From Limisoma sp963590405 (GTDB taxonomy: Bacteria; Bacteroidota; Bacteroidia; Bacteroidales; Muribaculaceae): a stretch of 59,119 nucleotides of DNA. The notes beneath the pieces are model-generated. The model did not search any database, was not told the origin of the DNA, and worked only from the letters and a program-made list of their open reading frames with translations. Positions 1-8,360 of the stretch are shown here, piece after piece (positions within the stretch are counted from its first letter, which is position 1; each line of letters opens with the position of its first letter). The stretch covers positions 1-59,119 of the forward strand of contig CAVAPE010000006.1 of NCBI GenBank assembly GCA_963590405.1, read 5' to 3'. Position numbers and translations under genes: made by a program.

Positions 1-24
1 CTCAAATGGCGCAAAAATGGGGGT

Positions 25-55
25 AAATGTTAAAAAAGTGGCGATAGGGTGTCTA
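25..55 (+). repeat. 31-bp direct repeat, left copy
   Basis: Positions 25-55 are identical base for base to 1565-1595, on the other side of the ATPase gene. The repeat begins with AAATGTT, contains AAAAGTGGCGATAG, and runs through the first 14 bases of the left arm of the hairpin at 42-92. The two copies bracket a unit of about 1.54 kb that carries a single gene. The right copy contains only part of one hairpin arm. A long direct repeat could come from a recombination or insertion event, but the mechanism is not visible. Confidence 0.85.
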
Positions 56-92
56 AATCTCATAAAAAAACCGAGATTTAGACACCCTATCG
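42..92. repeat. Perfect 20-bp inverted repeat upstream of ATPase gene 1
   Basis: Arms 42-61 and 73-92 are exact reverse complements, with an 11-base A-rich loop. The outer part reads CGATAG and continues into GGTGTCTAAA. It lies upstream of the likely -7 box (104-111), so it probably acts as DNA and not as part of the gene's leader. A T-rich stretch follows at 96-110, so it could also end transcripts entering from the left. The second ATPase gene has a hairpin of the same arm length with the same outer CGATAG and a similar interior at 17825-17877. Confidence 0.85.
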
Positions 93-103
93 GTAGTTTT
101 TTA

Positions 104-111
104 TATTTTTG
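104..111 (+). promoter_or_regulatory. Candidate -7 box (TAttTTTG) of ATPase gene 1
   Basis: The sequence TATTTTTG matches the Bacteroidetes -7 consensus TAnnTTTG and lies 22 bases before the ATG. No good -33 TTTG is seen, since that space is taken up by the hairpin arm. It predicts a short leader of about 15 bases. Confidence 0.45.
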
Positions 112-132
112 GCATGAATAAAAATAAATGCT

Positions 133-1560
133 ATGGAATATTCACCCAACATAATCGGCAGAAGGAGAGAGCAAGAATTGCTCCAAGATTGTTTGGATTC
201 GACCAAGCCAGAGTTTGTGGCAGTTTTTGGGAGAAGACGGATAGGAAAGACTTTCCTGATTAAGCAATTTTTCAACGAATCTTTTGATTTTTACACCACA
301 GGTATCTATCAAGTATCTAAATCGGAGCAGTTGAAAAATTGGCAGATACAATTGAGTAAGTACAGCGGGAAAAAACAAGCGAAACCACTCGATTGGTTTG
401 AGGCGTTTTCTCAGTTGGAAGAGTATTTGGAGACTAAAAAAGAGCAGGCTAAAATCACGATTTTCATTGACGAACTTCCATGGCTGGATACCCCTAAATC
501 GAATTTTCTTCGTGCCTTGGAAATGTTTTGGAACAGTTGGGCCTCTTCTCGTAAAGGGTTGAAATTGGTGGTGTGCGGAAGTGCAACAACGTGGATGACC
601 AACAAATTGTTGGGCGACAAAGGTGGCTTGCACAATAGGGTGACCCGTCCCATCCGTTTGGCTCCGTTCTGCTTGGCAGAAACAGAAGAGTATTTGCAAA
701 GTGAAGGCATCGAATGGGAACGCCAAGAGATACTGGACGCGTATATGATTTTGGGCGGCACGCCGTTTTATCTTTCTTTGTTGACGTCAAGACTGAGTTT
801 AAGGCAGAATATCGACGAATTGTTTTTTGGAAAAGACCCTATTCTTGCCTCTGAGTATGACTTTCTTTTTCAGTCGTTGTTTAATGATGCTAACTTGTAC
901 AAGAAGGTTGTGGAGTCATTGGCCGACAAACTGTGTGGCTTGACACGAGAAGAGTTGGTGCAGGTGACGGGAACAAGCAACAACGGGAAAATGACAGAGG
1001 TGCTTGACAATTTGATAAAGTGCGATTTTCTTCGACCTTACCAAGCGTTTGGCTCCAAGAAGAAAGGTATGCTATACCAGTTGTCGGACATGTACACTCT
1101 CTTTTATCTTCGATTTGTGAAAAACAATCGAAGTATGGACAATCATGCATGGAGCAATCTGTCGGATGGCAAGCGCAATTCATGGGCAGGATATGCCTTT
1201 GAGCAGGTGTGCATTCTGCACATCAATCAAATTAAGCAAGCGTTGGGCATTAGTGGCATAGCCAGCGATGTGTGCTCTTGGCGATACAAGGGCGAGGAGC
1301 AGGGAGCCCAAATTGATTTGGTGATTGACCGGAATGACAGAACAATCGACCTTTGTGAGATAAAGTATAGTGTAGGAGCGTATGAACTGAAAAAGGACTA
1401 TGTGGAATGGCTTCGTGAAAGGCGCAATCTTTTCAGAGACGTAACTGGAAGCAAAAAAACTCTGCGGCTGACGATGATTACATCGGGAGGTATAAAACCA
1501 GGCAAATATTCATCAAGCATACAGGGCGAGGTGGAACTCGCCGATTTATTCCGCGAATAG
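133..1560 (+). CDS. AAA ATPase with C-terminal DUF234/PD-(D/E)XK domain (copy 1)
   Basis: This 475-residue protein belongs to the archaeal-type ATPase family common in Bacteroidetes and archaea. Walker A is GRRRIGKT (33-40) and Walker B is ITIFIDE (108-114). A conserved block CGSATTWMTNKLLGDKGG (148-165) is probably the sensor region. A winged-helix-like segment (about 265-300) follows, then a DUF234-type nuclease-fold domain with D395 and E409-x-K411, the spacing of a PD-(D/E)XK site. The biological role of the family is not established. It is clearly paralogous to the protein at 16302-17747. It stands alone, convergent with the flippase gene, between 31-bp direct repeats and behind a palindrome. 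GC content is lower than in the neighbouring operons, which suggests acquired DNA. The start MEYSPNIIGR matches the paralogue's MRQNIIGR. Confidence 0.9.
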   Translation: MEYSPNIIGRRREQELLQDCLDSTKPEFVAVFGRRRIGKTFLIKQFFNESFDFYTTGIYQVSKSEQLKNWQIQLSKYSGKKQAKPLDWFEAFSQLEEYLETKKEQAKITIFIDELPWLDTPKSNFLRALEMFWNSWASSRKGLKLVVCGSATTWMTNKLLGDKGGLHNRVTRPIRLAPFCLAETEEYLQSEGIEWERQEILDAYMILGGTPFYLSLLTSRLSLRQNIDELFFGKDPILASEYDFLFQSLFNDANLYKKVVESLADKLCGLTREELVQVTGTSNNGKMTEVLDNLIKCDFLRPYQAFGSKKKGMLYQLSDMYTLFYLRFVKNNRSMDNHAWSNLSDGKRNSWAGYAFEQVCILHINQIKQALGISGIASDVCSWRYKGEEQGAQIDLVIDRNDRTIDLCEIKYSVGAYELKKDYVEWLRERRNLFRDVTGSKKTLRLTMITSGGIKPGKYSSSIQGEVELADLFRE

Positions 1561-1564
1561 CCGG

Positions 1565-1595
1565 AAATGTTAAAAAAGTGGCGATAGGGTGTCTA
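1565..1595 (+). repeat. 31-bp direct repeat, right copy
   Basis: Identical to 25-55. It begins four bases after the ATPase stop codon. Its last three bases (CTA, 1593-1595) are the stop codon of the convergent flippase gene, so the repeat reaches exactly into the neighbour's 3' end. Confidence 0.85.
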
Positions 1596-3053
1596 GGCGG
1601 TTTTTGGGGTTTTGCGGAAGCGGCCGAGGGCGTAGGCGAGCACTTCGCGCTGGATGGTGGAGTTGAGGATGCGGTTGGCGATGTAGTAGAGGGTGAAGCA
1701 GATGGCGGTCTGCGCGAGGATGCAGAGCCAGGGGTTTGCTACGGTGGAGAGCATCAGCCATTGCGGCACGGCAATGACGGTGGCGATGACGGCGTAGGGG
1801 ATTACGTCGGTGACGATGTGGCTGGTGGGGTATCCAACGATGCGTCCCGCCACAATGACGGCGTAGACGTAGAACAACAAGGATGCGACAAACTGCCCCC
1901 ATATCATGGCGGTGACGCCGAGTGGGATGGTGACCACGATGGCGGCAACCATAAGCACGTCCTTGACCGTTTCGTAAGCCACGAGAGCGCGCGAGCGTCC
2001 GAGGCTGAGGATGTAGTTGTTGTAGAGCGTGGCGAGTACCACGAAGATGCCGCGAGCCACGAGTATCTGGAACAGCAGGATGGCATCGTCCCACTTCGTG
2101 GAGAAGAGTATGTGGAAGATGGGTTCAGCCGCCGTGATGAGGAGCAGGAACAGGGGGAAGAGCAGATAGGCAGTGAAGCGGTTCATCTTGCGCATGGAGC
2201 GCAACATGCGTTCTTTGTCGTCCTGAAAACCGCTGAGCACGGGCAGAAACGATGCCGTGAGGATTTGCGCAAACGACTGTATGCCCATCTTGCTCCATTT
2301 GTCGGCCTGCGTGTAGCAGCCGAGGCGTGCAAGATTGTAGTATGCACCGATGATAAACGAGTAGATATTGAGCGATGCCGTGTTGAGAAACGAGCAGACC
2401 ATCACTCCGCAGCCCACGGAGAAGACACTGCGCATCGACGCCCAACTGAAGCCCGTGCGCGGCAGCCAGCCTGTGGTGAACCACAAGAATCCCGATTTCA
2501 CGGCGGCGAGAATTATGGTTTGCCACACGATAGCCCATGCCCCGTAGCCAGCCAGGGCGAGCCAGATGCCTGCAGCACCTGACACCACCAGTCCCAGCGA
2601 GTTTGCCACGGCAACGCGCGCCATGGTCATCTGCTTCATCATGCGGTTGGTTTGCACCAGAGCGGTGGCGTTGACGATGAACGACAGGAACATCACCCTC
2701 GACAGACTAATGAGCCGCTGGTCGCCGAAGATGTCGGCTATCAGCGGTGCGCAGAACCACAGCACTATGTAGATGCCCACGCTGACGGCGAGGTTGAAGT
2801 AGAACACCGTGCAGTAGTCGCGCTCGGTGGGCGACTTTTTCTGTATCAGTGCGGCGGAGAAGCCGCTATCCACGAAGAGCGACGCAAAAGCCTGAAACAC
2901 GAGCATCGCCCCTACCAGTCCGAAATCTTCTTTCGACAGGATGTTGGCGAGCACCACGCCCGTGATGCCGTAGAACACCTGCGATGCAAACTTGTCGATG
3001 GTGTTCCACTTCAGGGTGCGGGCGGTTTTCCGCTTCAGGTCGGTTTCTTCCAT
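1593..3053 (-). CDS. Polysaccharide/lipopolysaccharide flippase (Wzx/MviN-like)
   Basis: This 486-residue polytopic membrane protein of the polysaccharide-transport (PST/MOP) superfamily probably flips lipid-linked sugars across the inner membrane. The N-terminus (TARTLKWNTIDKFASQVFYG, then VVLANILSKEDFGLVGAM) is typical of the polysaccharide biosynthesis protein family. About 12-14 hydrophobic segments are spread over the length. No glycosyltransferase cluster surrounds it, so the substrate cannot be assigned. It is the last gene of a minus-strand run after dusB and the DUF2807 gene, with an 11-base gap. Its stop codon lies inside the 31-bp repeat at 1565-1595. Confidence 0.85.
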   Translation of the reverse strand: MEETDLKRKTARTLKWNTIDKFASQVFYGITGVVLANILSKEDFGLVGAMLVFQAFASLFVDSGFSAALIQKKSPTERDYCTVFYFNLAVSVGIYIVLWFCAPLIADIFGDQRLISLSRVMFLSFIVNATALVQTNRMMKQMTMARVAVANSLGLVVSGAAGIWLALAGYGAWAIVWQTIILAAVKSGFLWFTTGWLPRTGFSWASMRSVFSVGCGVMVCSFLNTASLNIYSFIIGAYYNLARLGCYTQADKWSKMGIQSFAQILTASFLPVLSGFQDDKERMLRSMRKMNRFTAYLLFPLFLLLITAAEPIFHILFSTKWDDAILLFQILVARGIFVVLATLYNNYILSLGRSRALVAYETVKDVLMVAAIVVTIPLGVTAMIWGQFVASLLFYVYAVIVAGRIVGYPTSHIVTDVIPYAVIATVIAVPQWLMLSTVANPWLCILAQTAICFTLYYIANRILNSTIQREVLAYALGRFRKTPKTA

Positions 3054-3064
3054 TCAGCGCGCGG

Positions 3065-3925
3065 CTATTCTTTTACGGGTTTGCGTTGCTGGGGGATGTT
3101 GGCATCAGGGTCGGCAGACGACGATGCCGCATCGGGCAACTCCATGAGGTCGAGTAGCCCAGTGCCGTTGTCGGTAGCCTCTTCCGTCTCCGTGTCGTCG
3201 GTCTCTGCAGCGATAGGCGCTTCCTCCTCGTTGCCGCCCTCCAGTTGCACGATTTTCACGTTGGAGATTTTGCTCTTAGTGATTACCGGCTTGCCGATGT
3301 AGTAGACCTTACCTGAACCCAAACCCTTGACAGCCAGCGTTTCCGACGCCGAGCAGCCGATGGTGCCAGTGCCCATGAGCGATGCCTTCACATTTTTTGC
3401 AGCAATCTCGTCGGCTTGGATTTCGCCAGTGCCTATGTTGCTGACCGACAGGTTGTCGCACTTGCCCGAGGCGATGATTGTGCCCTTGCCCGTGAGTAAC
3501 TTCAGGTTGATGTTTACCGCGTCGAGGTTGCGGGCAATGATTTTGCCGTTGCCCTGCAGTGTAAGGTCGATTTTCGCACCCGGAGCCACGTTGCGGATTG
3601 TCAGAGTGCTATCCTTCGAGTTTTCAGCCTTGTAGAGATACGACGAGTAGACGTAGACCGTAGGCAGCGTTTTCAGCGCCGCGATGGCAGGGTCGAGCAT
3701 GATTTTCAGTTTGCCTTTTGAGCGCTCAGCCATGATGTAGGACGTGTATTGCCGCTCGATGTCGAACGCCACCAGTCCGATGGAGTCCTTGGCGTTGGAG
3801 TAGACCACATTGATGCCGTCGTTCACTACCAGTTCGTTGAACTCGCCCACGTTGATTGTGCGTTGCGCTGCGCCGGCGGTAGCGATGGCGCAGAGGGCGA
3901 TGATTGCTGACAATATTTTTTTCAT
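3065..3925 (-). CDS. Secreted DUF2807 (head GIN domain-type) protein
   Basis: This 286-residue protein has a signal peptide (MKKILSAIIALCAIATAGAA) and then a repetitive beta-strand domain of the DUF2807/GIN-type auto-transporter adhesin family. Motifs include FNELVVNDGINVVYS near the start and regularly spaced G/N-rich turns (GTGEIQADEIAAKNVKASLMGTGTI is one stretch). The last 60 residues are acidic and low-complexity (EEEAPIAAETDDTETEEAT). It is probably exported to the periplasm or outer membrane; its function is not known. It lies between dusB (18-base gap) and the flippase. Confidence 0.8.
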   Translation of the reverse strand: MKKILSAIIALCAIATAGAAQRTINVGEFNELVVNDGINVVYSNAKDSIGLVAFDIERQYTSYIMAERSKGKLKIMLDPAIAALKTLPTVYVYSSYLYKAENSKDSTLTIRNVAPGAKIDLTLQGNGKIIARNLDAVNINLKLLTGKGTIIASGKCDNLSVSNIGTGEIQADEIAAKNVKASLMGTGTIGCSASETLAVKGLGSGKVYYIGKPVITKSKISNVKIVQLEGGNEEEAPIAAETDDTETEEATDNGTGLLDLMELPDAASSSADPDANIPQQRKPVKE

Positions 3926-3943
3926 AGTTCGATTATGTTTTTT

Positions 3944-4930
3944 CTATATGTGTAAGTACTCAGTTTCAATGTGTTGCAGCACCTCCTCGAGGTCGGCGCG
4001 CGTCTTTGCCTGGAGCATCGCAATGCGAGTGTCGCGGAAGTTGGGGATGCCCTTAAACAGCGGCGATGCAGCGAGGTGGCGGCGGATGTGGAGAATGCCG
4101 CGGAACTCGTCGATGCTCTCGATGCTTTCGGCAATCTGTCGGCGCAGCAGAGCCATCTTCTCGGCGGCGGAAATCTCCGGCACTTCGCCGTTGTGGAGGA
4201 GTGCGTGCTTCATCTCGCGGAAAATCCACGGAGCGCCAATCGAGGCACGTCCCACCATCACACCATCAACGCCGTAGCGGTCGAAGGCATCCTTCACCTC
4301 ACTGGGCGTGGTGATGTCGCCGTTGCCAATGATGGGGATGGAGATGCGCGGATTTGCCTTCACTTCGCCGATGAGCGTCCAGTTGGCACTGCCCGTGTAC
4401 ATCTGGCTGCGCGTGCGGCCGTGGATGGTCAGAGCCTTGATGCCGCAGTCCTGCAACTGCTCGGCGAGGGTTGTGATAATCTTGTTTTCGCAGTCCCAGC
4501 CCAGACGCGTCTTCACCGTTACTGGAAGATGCACCGCATCGACCACCGCACGGGTGATTTGCAGCAGTTTGGGCACGTCGCGGAGCATTCCTGCGCCAGC
4601 GCCCTTCGACGCCACCTTCTTCACTGGGCAGCCGAAATTGATGTCGATCACGTCCGGACCAGCGGCTTCGGCTATCTTGGCAGCCTCCACCATCGGCTCC
4701 ACCTCCTTGCCGTAGATCTGTATTGCCACGGGGCGCTCGGCGGCGTTGGTGTGGAGTTTGCGAGTGGTGCTGTTGATGTTGCGCACGAGGGCATCAGCCG
4801 ACACAAATTCCGTGTAGACCATATCGGCGCCCTGCTCTTTGCAAATAAGGCGGAACGACGGGTCGGTCACGTCTTCCATCGGTGCCAGCAGCACGGGGCG
4901 TTCGCCAAGATCGATTGTTCCTATCTTCAT
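3944..4930 (-). CDS. dusB: tRNA-dihydrouridine synthase
   Basis: This 328-residue flavoenzyme reduces uridine to dihydrouridine in the tRNA D-loop using FMN and NAD(P)H. The TIM-barrel start (LAPMEDVTDPSFR, 15-27), the active-site cysteine in DINFGCPVKK (C101), GRTRSQMYTG and the phosphate-binding IIGNGDI and GVMVGRAS segments are all present. Length and motifs fit DusB. It begins 89 bases after folK, with only a weak promoter-like TAACTTG on the minus strand before it, so it may be a separate transcript or an extension of the infB-folK operon. Confidence 0.93.
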   Translation of the reverse strand: MKIGTIDLGERPVLLAPMEDVTDPSFRLICKEQGADMVYTEFVSADALVRNINSTTRKLHTNAAERPVAIQIYGKEVEPMVEAAKIAEAAGPDVIDINFGCPVKKVASKGAGAGMLRDVPKLLQITRAVVDAVHLPVTVKTRLGWDCENKIITTLAEQLQDCGIKALTIHGRTRSQMYTGSANWTLIGEVKANPRISIPIIGNGDITTPSEVKDAFDRYGVDGVMVGRASIGAPWIFREMKHALLHNGEVPEISAAEKMALLRRQIAESIESIDEFRGILHIRRHLAASPLFKGIPNFRDTRIAMLQAKTRADLEEVLQHIETEYLHI

Positions 4931-5019
4931 TTGCTCGTTAGTTTTTTTTGGATGCGCAAGTTACGCATTTTATATGTTTTTCCGACGATGCCGGAATTTG
5001 AAAAAATCATAATAAAGAC

Positions 5020-5511
5020 TTATTTTCTGTCACTTTTGTCGGCATTTCTCAACCGCTGGAGCATTTCGGCGGCGGTGAGCCCGCTCAGAGGGTGCCGCCA
5101 CTGGGGCGACAGTTGGCACAAAGGCACGAGCACAAACTCGCGGCGATCCATGCGCGGATGAGGCACGGAGAGGCTCTGCGTGTCGATGATTTCGCTGCCG
5201 AGATAGATGATGTCGATGTCGAGGATGCGGTCGGCATATCCGCCGTCGGCGTTGCGGTGGCTTGCGCTGCCCACCTCCTTCTCGATGCGCTGGAACAGGC
5301 TGAGCAGGGAGAGAGCAGGAAGGTCGCTTTCAAACTCCACGGCGATATTGAAAAAGGGGTTATCCGACAGATAACCCCATGCTTCAGATTCGTATATGCT
5401 TGACACGCGTGGGGAACAATCAGCATATTGGGCAATCTTCGTTACCGCCTGGCGCAAATTTGCCTCGCGGTCGCCGAGATTCGACCCTATGTTGATGCTC
5501 ACCACCCGCAT
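5020..5511 (-). CDS. folK: 2-amino-4-hydroxy-6-hydroxymethyldihydropteridine diphosphokinase
   Basis: This 163-residue enzyme transfers pyrophosphate from ATP to 6-hydroxymethyl-dihydropterin in folate synthesis. Family motifs are visible: SINIGSNLGDREANL at the start, SSIYESEAWGY, NPFFNIAVEFE, and the Mg/ATP-binding block RILDIDIIYLG followed by LSVPHPRMDRREFVLVPL. It starts 9 bases after the infB stop, so it is probably co-transcribed with the translation genes. Two other folate-pathway genes, folA and thyA, lie at the far end of the window. Confidence 0.93.
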   Translation of the reverse strand: MRVVSINIGSNLGDREANLRQAVTKIAQYADCSPRVSSIYESEAWGYLSDNPFFNIAVEFESDLPALSLLSLFQRIEKEVGSASHRNADGGYADRILDIDIIYLGSEIIDTQSLSVPHPRMDRREFVLVPLCQLSPQWRHPLSGLTAAEMLQRLRNADKSDRK

Positions 5512-5520
5512 TGTCTGCGA

Positions 5521-8337
5521 CTACAGAGTCTTTGAGACTTCAACCTCTTCGAATGCCTCGACCATATCGCCCTCCTTCACATCGTTGTAGCCAGCGATGT
5601 TGAGACCGCAGTCGTAGCCCGAAGCCACTTCCTTGACGTCGTCTTTGAAGCGCTTCAGAGAGCCGAGTTCTCCAGTGTAGATGACGATGCCGTCGCGGAT
5701 GAGGCGCACCTTGCAAGTGCGTTTCACCTTGCCTTCGCGCACCATACAACCGGCGATAGTGCCCACCTTCGAAATCTTGTAGGTTTGGAGCACCTCTGCC
5801 GTACCAGTAACCTCTTCCTTGAGTTCTGGCGAGAGCATACCCGCCATAGCATCCTTCACCTCCTCGATAGCATCGTAGATGATAGAGTAGAGACGGATGT
5901 CGACGCCTTCGTTTTCAGCCAAACGGCGTGCGGCAACCGACGGACGCACCTGGAAGCCGATGATTACGGCATCCGATGCGGCAGCCAAGGTTACGTCGCT
6001 CTCCGAGATGGCACCCACAGCCTTGTGGATGACGTTGACCTGAACCTCCGGAGTGGAGAGTTTGATGAGCGAGTCGCTCAACGCCTCGATAGAGCCGTCC
6101 ACGTCGCCCTTCACGATGAGGTTGAGTTCGTGGAACTCGCCCAGAGCGCGGCGGCGAGCAATGTCGTCGAGACCCGGCATGCGGTGCGTGCGGTCCTTCA
6201 GTTCGCGCTGCAGTTGCTCGCGGCGTGTGGCGATTTCGCGTGCCTCGCGGTCAGTTTCGAGGATGTTGAATGTGTCGCCTGCGGTAGGCGCACCGTTCAA
6301 GCCGAGCACCAGAGCCGGAGCGGCAGGGCCTGCCTCCTTGATGCGCTGGTTGCGCTCGTTGAACATAGCGCGGATTTTGCCGTAACTTGTTCCAGCCACC
6401 ATGATGTCGCCCACGTGGAGCGTACCGTTGCTCACGAGCACCGTAGCCACATATCCGCGACCCTTGTCGAGCGACGACTCGATGATTGAGCCCGTAGCGT
6501 TGCGGTTAGGGTTAGCCTTGAGTTCGAGCATTTCTGCTTCGAGGAGCACCTTGTCGAGAAGTTCGGCAACGCCGATACCCTTCTTTGCCGAGATTTCCTG
6601 CGACTGATATTTGCCGCCCCAGTCCTCCACGAGGTAGTTCATGTTTGCCAGTTCCTCCTTGATTTTGTCAGGGTTGGCGTTTGGCTTGTCTATTTTGTTG
6701 ATTGCGAATACAATAGGCACACCAGCGGCTGACGCGTGGTTGATGGCCTCAATGGTTTGCGGCATCACGCTGTCGTCGGCAGCCACGATGATGATGGCGA
6801 TGTCCGTAACCTTCGCACCGCGGGCACGCATGGCGGTGAACGCCTCGTGACCTGGGGTGTCGAGGAATGTGATGCGGCGGCCGTCGTCGAGTTTCACGTT
6901 GTAGGCACCGATGTGCTGGGTGATACCACCAGCCTCGCCGGCAATCACGTTAGCGTTGCGGATGTAGTCGAGCAACGAAGTTTTACCGTGGTCAACGTGA
7001 CCCATCACCGTTACGATCGGTGGACGTGGAAGAAGGTCTTCTTCGCTGTCGGCCTCCTCGTTGATGGCTTCCGACACCTCTACGCTGATGTATTCGGTTT
7101 TGAATCCGAACTCTTCAGCCACGAGGTTGATGGTTTCGGCATCGAGTCGCTGGTTAATCGATACCATCATGCCGATGTTCATACAAGTGGCAATAACCTT
7201 GTTTACCGGCACGTCCATCATCAGAGCCAAGTCGTTGGCGGTCACAAATTCGGTGATGCGCAGCGTTTTGCTTTCCTTTGCTTCCAGAGCAGCCTCTTCA
7301 CGCTCGCGCTCCTCGAAGGCTTCGCGCTTCTCTTTTCTCCACTTTGCACTCTTCTTCTGAGGCTTGTTGGTGAGGCGTGCGAGGGTTTCCTTGACCTGTT
7401 TCTGTACGTCCTCCTCGCTTACTTCGGTCTTAGCGTGGCGCTTGTTGTTAGGCTTGCCGCCCTGACGGTTGGCATTTTTGTCCTTGTTGCGGCGGTTGCC
7501 GTCGGCACCGCCTTGCTTAGGTGCTCCCTGCTGTCCTGGATGCTCGATGTCGACTTTCTCCTTGCCTATGCGCTGACGTTTGCGCTTCTCGCCGTTTGCG
7601 TTGGCATTGGCGCCGTTAGCCTGTTTGTCCTTTGCAGCACGCTCTTTGCGCTTCTCCTCCTTCGATTTCTTCTTCGGACGAGTGGACTGGTTGATGGCAT
7701 CGAGGTCGATTTTGCCGAGAATCTTTGGTGCAGCGATGGTTGCAACCTTGATTTTGATTTCGTTAGAGTCCTTTGTCTCTGCCGCAGGTTCAGCCTTAGG
7801 CGCTTCTGGTTTCGGCTCAGCCTTCACCTCCGGCTTCGCCTCCACCTTTGGAGCAGGTGCTGGCGCAGGCTTAGGCTCTGGCTTCGGTTCTGCCTTCACC
7901 TCAGGCTTTGCCTCCACCTTCACTTCTGGTTTTGGTTCTGGCTTTGGCTTTGGCTCTGGTGCAGGTGCTGGCGCAGGTTTAGGCTCCGGCTTTGCTTCAA
8001 CAGGGCGGTTCTTGGCATCGAGTTCAATCTTGCCGAGGATTTTCGGCTGTTGCACGGGCGTAACGACCGTCTTGATTTGCTCGGGCTTCTTTGCCTCCTG
8101 TTGAGCCTTGTTCTTTACTTTGTCCTTCTGCCTCTCCGATGCGTCGCGCTCCGACTTCGACTTGAGGTCTTTGTCGTTTTTGAACGCCTTCATGAGCATT
8201 TCGTACTGCTCATCGGAGATGCGGAGGTTCAGGTTGCCGGGGTCGCCGACTTCCTGATTGTTTTTCTGCAGGTATTCCACCAGCGTGGGAATACCTACAT
8301 TCAAATCGTTTGCTACTTTACTTATCTTTATTGCCAT
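5521..8337 (-). CDS. infB: Translation initiation factor IF-2
   Basis: This 938-residue GTPase places initiator tRNA on the 30S subunit. Order: a short IF2 N-terminal helical domain (1-55), a long Lys/Glu/Pro/Ala-rich linker (about 60-330), a second IF2 N-domain (about 355-410), then the G domain with GHVDHGKT (G1), DTPGHEA (G3) and NKID (G4), domain II, and the C-terminal fMet-tRNA-binding domains ending in YDCGLNIAGYNDVKEGD. The linker holds near-perfect PEPKPAPAPAP/VEAKPEVKAEPKPE repeats and a duplicated PKILGKI[ED]LDA motif. It is third in the rimP-nusA-infB operon, with a 23-base gap after nusA. Confidence 0.97.
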   Translation of the reverse strand: MAIKISKVANDLNVGIPTLVEYLQKNNQEVGDPGNLNLRISDEQYEMLMKAFKNDKDLKSKSERDASERQKDKVKNKAQQEAKKPEQIKTVVTPVQQPKILGKIELDAKNRPVEAKPEPKPAPAPAPEPKPKPEPKPEVKVEAKPEVKAEPKPEPKPAPAPAPKVEAKPEVKAEPKPEAPKAEPAAETKDSNEIKIKVATIAAPKILGKIDLDAINQSTRPKKKSKEEKRKERAAKDKQANGANANANGEKRKRQRIGKEKVDIEHPGQQGAPKQGGADGNRRNKDKNANRQGGKPNNKRHAKTEVSEEDVQKQVKETLARLTNKPQKKSAKWRKEKREAFEEREREEAALEAKESKTLRITEFVTANDLALMMDVPVNKVIATCMNIGMMVSINQRLDAETINLVAEEFGFKTEYISVEVSEAINEEADSEEDLLPRPPIVTVMGHVDHGKTSLLDYIRNANVIAGEAGGITQHIGAYNVKLDDGRRITFLDTPGHEAFTAMRARGAKVTDIAIIIVAADDSVMPQTIEAINHASAAGVPIVFAINKIDKPNANPDKIKEELANMNYLVEDWGGKYQSQEISAKKGIGVAELLDKVLLEAEMLELKANPNRNATGSIIESSLDKGRGYVATVLVSNGTLHVGDIMVAGTSYGKIRAMFNERNQRIKEAGPAAPALVLGLNGAPTAGDTFNILETDREAREIATRREQLQRELKDRTHRMPGLDDIARRRALGEFHELNLIVKGDVDGSIEALSDSLIKLSTPEVQVNVIHKAVGAISESDVTLAAASDAVIIGFQVRPSVAARRLAENEGVDIRLYSIIYDAIEEVKDAMAGMLSPELKEEVTGTAEVLQTYKISKVGTIAGCMVREGKVKRTCKVRLIRDGIVIYTGELGSLKRFKDDVKEVASGYDCGLNIAGYNDVKEGDMVEAFEEVEVSKTL

Positions 8338-8360
8338 ATTATCTGTAAAATCTCCAGTTG

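Noticed and set aside
42..92. The first hairpin as an ordinary terminator
   Set aside because: A T-rich tract follows, so it could terminate transcripts from the left. However, the second hairpin lacks this tract, and both share sequence and position upstream of paralogous genes, so termination alone does not explain them.
1578..2582. A 334-codon plus-strand frame opposite the flippase
   Set aside because: Composition is biased (Gly/Glu/Asp/His) and no domain is seen. The minus-strand flippase has clear membrane segments.
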